This document shows, one piece after another, positions 13,963 through 15,586 of a DNA stretch of 15,586 nucleotides. The stretch spans positions 1-15,586 of the forward strand of contig JASLCK010000187.1 of NCBI GenBank assembly GCA_030151865.1, given 5' to 3'. Both the position numbers and the translations under genes were made by a program. The DNA is from Rhodospirillaceae bacterium. Its GTDB lineage: Bacteria > Pseudomonadota > Alphaproteobacteria > Rhodospirillales > Magnetospirillaceae. Positions within the stretch are counted from its first letter, which is position 1. Every line of letters begins with the position of its first letter. Below the pieces are notes generated by a model. That model was given only the letters and a program-made list of their open reading frames with translations. It made no database searches and had not been told where the DNA came from.

Positions 13963-13989
13963 GGCCAGATCAGCCTGCTGAAAGTAAGA

Positions 13990-14024
13990 AAGCCGTCCCG
14001 CGAAAGTGGGACGGCTTAGTTTTT
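13990..14024 (+). terminator. Intrinsic terminator of prpE
   Basis: A perfect 10-bp stem, AAGCCGTCCC (13990-13999) with GGGACGGCTT (14008-14017), encloses an 8-base loop and is followed by AGTTTTT. It starts 28 bases after the prpE stop. The convergent DUF2076 gene ends at 14062; on its strand the stem is followed by only a short T-rich stretch, so it may also stop transcription from that side less efficiently. Confidence 0.92.
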
Positions 14025-14061
14025 AAAGGCCGCCACATTTTAAAGACTGCTATCGCTGGAC

Positions 14062-14892
14062 TTACACGTCCTGGCTGTCGTCGTAGCTGCCGCCGTCATC
14101 GAACGGGGCGTCATAGGACGCATCCTGATAGCCATCGGGTGACGCCGCGTTCGGGTCGAAGCTGGCATCCTGAGAATTGGCATCCTGAGACTGGCCGCTG
14201 GCGCTGTCGCCGTAGAAATTCTCGGTGATGTTGTTGGTGACGTTCTCCACCACCTCGCCGGGCTGACCGCCCCAGGGGGACGACATGCCGCCCATCCCGT
14301 GTGCACCGCTGAACAGACTGGAAATGCCCTGGGCGATCAAAGCGCCGCCCGCTACGCCTGCCGCCATGGTGGCCGCATTGCGCAGGAAGCCGCCGCCGCC
14401 AAAACCACCGCCGCCGAAGCCACCACCAAATCCGCCGCCATAAGGCTGCGGCTGGGGGGCATAGCCCGGCTGGGCGTAAGGCTGAGGCTGCCCATAACCC
14501 GGCTGCGGATATCCCTGTTGCGGACGTCCGCCCGCCATCGGCTGAGGGGCGGAAGCATAAGCGGCCTGAGGGGCGGGCTGAGGCTGCGGGGCCGGATTGC
14601 CCCACGGACTGGGACCGCTCAAAAAGCCGCTGCCGGATGAAGCCCCGCCCGACGGGGCACCACTACGGCGCGCCGCATCCAGATCGGACTGAAGCTTGGT
14701 GATGGTCTGCTGGGCTTGGCCCAACCCCATTTCCTGCACGATCACGGCCTGAACCAACCCATACAGGGCATCGGGCTGACGCGCCGCCAGATCGCGGATC
14801 AACGCATCGGCCTCGGCGTCCTTTTGACCGACGCCGGCACGGGCCAAACGATCAAACACGCCTTGGATCAGGTCTTTCTCTTGCTGGTTCAT
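14062..14892 (-). CDS. DUF2076 family protein, Gly/Pro/Gln-rich
   Basis: This 276-residue protein opens with the DUF2076 signature: MNQQEKDLIQGVFDRLARAG, then DAEADALIRDLAARQPDALY and LVQAVIVQEMGL. A short coiled-coil segment (TITKLQSDLDAARR) follows at about 64-77. Residues about 80-170 are a Pro/Gln/Gly/Tyr-rich low-complexity tract ending in repeated GGGFGGGF units. A hydrophobic stretch (NAATMAAGVAGGALIAQGIS) could insert into a membrane or mediate packing. The C-terminal tail is acidic (Asp/Ser/Tyr-rich). The function of the family is unknown. ATG 14892 is preferred over an upstream in-frame start at 14985 because family homology begins there and GGGG lies seven bases upstream. It is convergent with prpE and divergent from the PAS-domain gene. 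Confidence 0.85.
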   Translation of the reverse strand: MNQQEKDLIQGVFDRLARAGVGQKDAEADALIRDLAARQPDALYGLVQAVIVQEMGLGQAQQTITKLQSDLDAARRSGAPSGGASSGSGFLSGPSPWGNPAPQPQPAPQAAYASAPQPMAGGRPQQGYPQPGYGQPQPYAQPGYAPQPQPYGGGFGGGFGGGGFGGGGFLRNAATMAAGVAGGALIAQGISSLFSGAHGMGGMSSPWGGQPGEVVENVTNNITENFYGDSASGQSQDANSQDASFDPNAASPDGYQDASYDAPFDDGGSYDDSQDV

Positions 14893-15098
14893 CTTCGTCC
14901 CCGTTGAAGGATCGTCCGGGCGGCTTTCATAAGCCCGCCCTTGTTGGACCGTGGATAGATTTAACCAGCGATCATGGCGAATCAAGGGCGATGCATTCCA
15001 TCGGCATATCCGTCTTTCCGCCTTCCGAGCAAGGCCGTCACCATGAGATCAGCTAAGAGTCGCAATACTTCATTCAAACAGAAAAATTGGATTCTGAA

Positions 15099-15107
15099 TG
15101 CTATAGT
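15099..15107 (+). promoter_or_regulatory. Candidate extended -10 promoter for the PAS-domain gene
   Basis: TG-C-TATAGT at 15099-15107 matches an extended -10 element (5/6 for the hexamer) and lies in the most AT-rich part of the window. No good -35 is found 16-18 bp upstream, which extended -10 promoters can tolerate. It predicts a leader of about 45 bases. CATTCA (15071-15076) and TGAATG (15095-15100) form an 18-bp-spaced inverted repeat overlapping it. Confidence 0.35.
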
Positions 15108-15158
15108 AGGTCCAGAAGCAAAAAACAGAGTACACATCGTATCAGGGGAGGTTACATA

Positions 15159-15586
15159 ATGTCTTTTTTCAAGAAACACTCCGAGCAGTCCCCCGCTGAA
15201 ATAGCCGAGGTCCTTGATCTCCTCAACCGATATGCCGGGGTGGGTCTTTGGGATGCTGAACTGGTCGAAGGTAATCCTGCCCATCCCCGCAGCCACTGGC
15301 GCTGGTCGCCGGAATTTCGTCGTCTGGTGGGCTTCTCTTCTGAAAATGAATTCCCCAACACCATGACCGCCTGGAGCGATCGCCTGCATCCGGACGATGT
15401 CGAGCCCACCTTTGCCGCCTTTGGGGCTTGTCTGGCCGACACCACCGGCCGTCTGGGCTATGAGGTGCAGTATCGCCTGAAAACCAAAAGTGGCGAATAT
15501 CGCTGGTTTCGCGCCATCGGCGGCGTTGCCCGCGATTCCCACGGCCGCGCCATGCGCGCCTGCGGCTCGCTGATTGATATCAACGA
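15159..15586 (+). CDS. PAS-domain sensory protein, N-terminal part (probable chemotaxis receptor or signalling enzyme)
   Basis: The gene starts at ATG 15159 with a strong Shine-Dalgarno (GGGGAGG) and is cut by the window end after 142 codons. The product lacks a signal peptide or membrane segment at its start (MSFFKKHSEQSPAEIAEVLD). Residues about 20-142 form one PAS domain of the PAS_3 type, with VGLWDAELV, WSPEFRRLVGF, WSDRLHPDDVEPTFAAF, EVQYRLKTKSGEYRWFRAIG and CGSLIDI. The GLWDA opening and RLHPDD/YRWFRA motifs are common in soluble PAS-containing methyl-accepting chemotaxis proteins of magnetospirilla and related bacteria, so a receptor is the best guess. A histidine kinase or diguanylate cyclase output domain is equally possible from what is visible. 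It diverges from the DUF2076 gene across about 265 bp. Confidence 0.8.
   Translation, partial: MSFFKKHSEQSPAEIAEVLDLLNRYAGVGLWDAELVEGNPAHPRSHWRWSPEFRRLVGFSSENEFPNTMTAWSDRLHPDDVEPTFAAFGACLADTTGRLGYEVQYRLKTKSGEYRWFRAIGGVARDSHGRAMRACGSLIDIN

Noticed and set aside
14062..14640. Silk- or prion-like new protein
   Set aside because: The Gly/Gln/Tyr-rich tract is striking, but the conserved head identifies a known DUF2076 member, where such tracts are expected.

Overview
The window is about 15.6 kb of GC-rich (roughly 60-65%), densely coding bacterial chromosome with many 3-10 bp gaps and ATGA/GTGA overlaps. The codon bias, the comF-grxC-nitrilase-DUF1178 run, the fabI-aroC pair, the DUF2076 protein and a PAS protein of a type common in magnetospirilla point to an alphaproteobacterium of the Rhodospirillales, most likely Magnetospirillum or a close relative. 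That placement rests on protein recognition, not on a search. No tRNA, rRNA, CRISPR array, transposase or phage gene was seen.

Region 1 (1-4868, minus strand) reads as one long run: PepSY periplasmic protein, OmpR-family response regulator, PhoQ-like sensor kinase, ComF-type phosphoribosyltransferase, glutaredoxin, Nit-type amidase, and a DUF1178 zinc-ribbon protein cut by the window edge. The first four are joined by gaps of 3-10 bp or a 4-bp overlap. Upstream of the PepSY gene, four TGAAC/TTCAG half-sites lie exactly 11 bp apart. This looks like a site for an OmpR/PhoP-type regulator, so the system may control itself.

Region 2 (5198-7884, plus strand) is a tight five-gene operon: EamA-type transporter, two-lobed CbiX-type chelatase, then TusD/DsrE, TusC/DsrF and TusB/DsrH. 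The sulfur-carrying cysteines (Cys78 of TusD, Cys20 of TusB) are present. Grouping a sirohydrochlorin-type chelatase and a transporter with the sulfur relay suggests sulfur or siroheme metabolism, tRNA 2-thiolation, or both. The operon may start from a leaderless mRNA. It ends at a cluster of palindromes that also covers the stop codon of the convergent YihY/BrkB-family membrane protein gene.

Region 3 (9439-11430, plus) holds fabI (enoyl-ACP reductase) and aroC (chorismate synthase) behind a plausible sigma-70 promoter. Convergent to it is a small exported Lys-rich protein made of five exact 11-residue repeats.

Region 4 (11784-15586) holds prpE (propionyl-CoA synthetase) behind a leader rich in inverted repeats and followed by a clear intrinsic terminator. 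A convergent DUF2076 protein follows, then the N-terminal part of a PAS-domain sensor, probably a chemotaxis receptor, which runs off the window end.

Nothing here is a clearly new defence or mobile system. The points most worth following up are the 11-bp phased operator, the EamA-CbiX-TusDCB operon, the palindrome cluster at 7892-8031 and the hendecad-repeat periplasmic protein.
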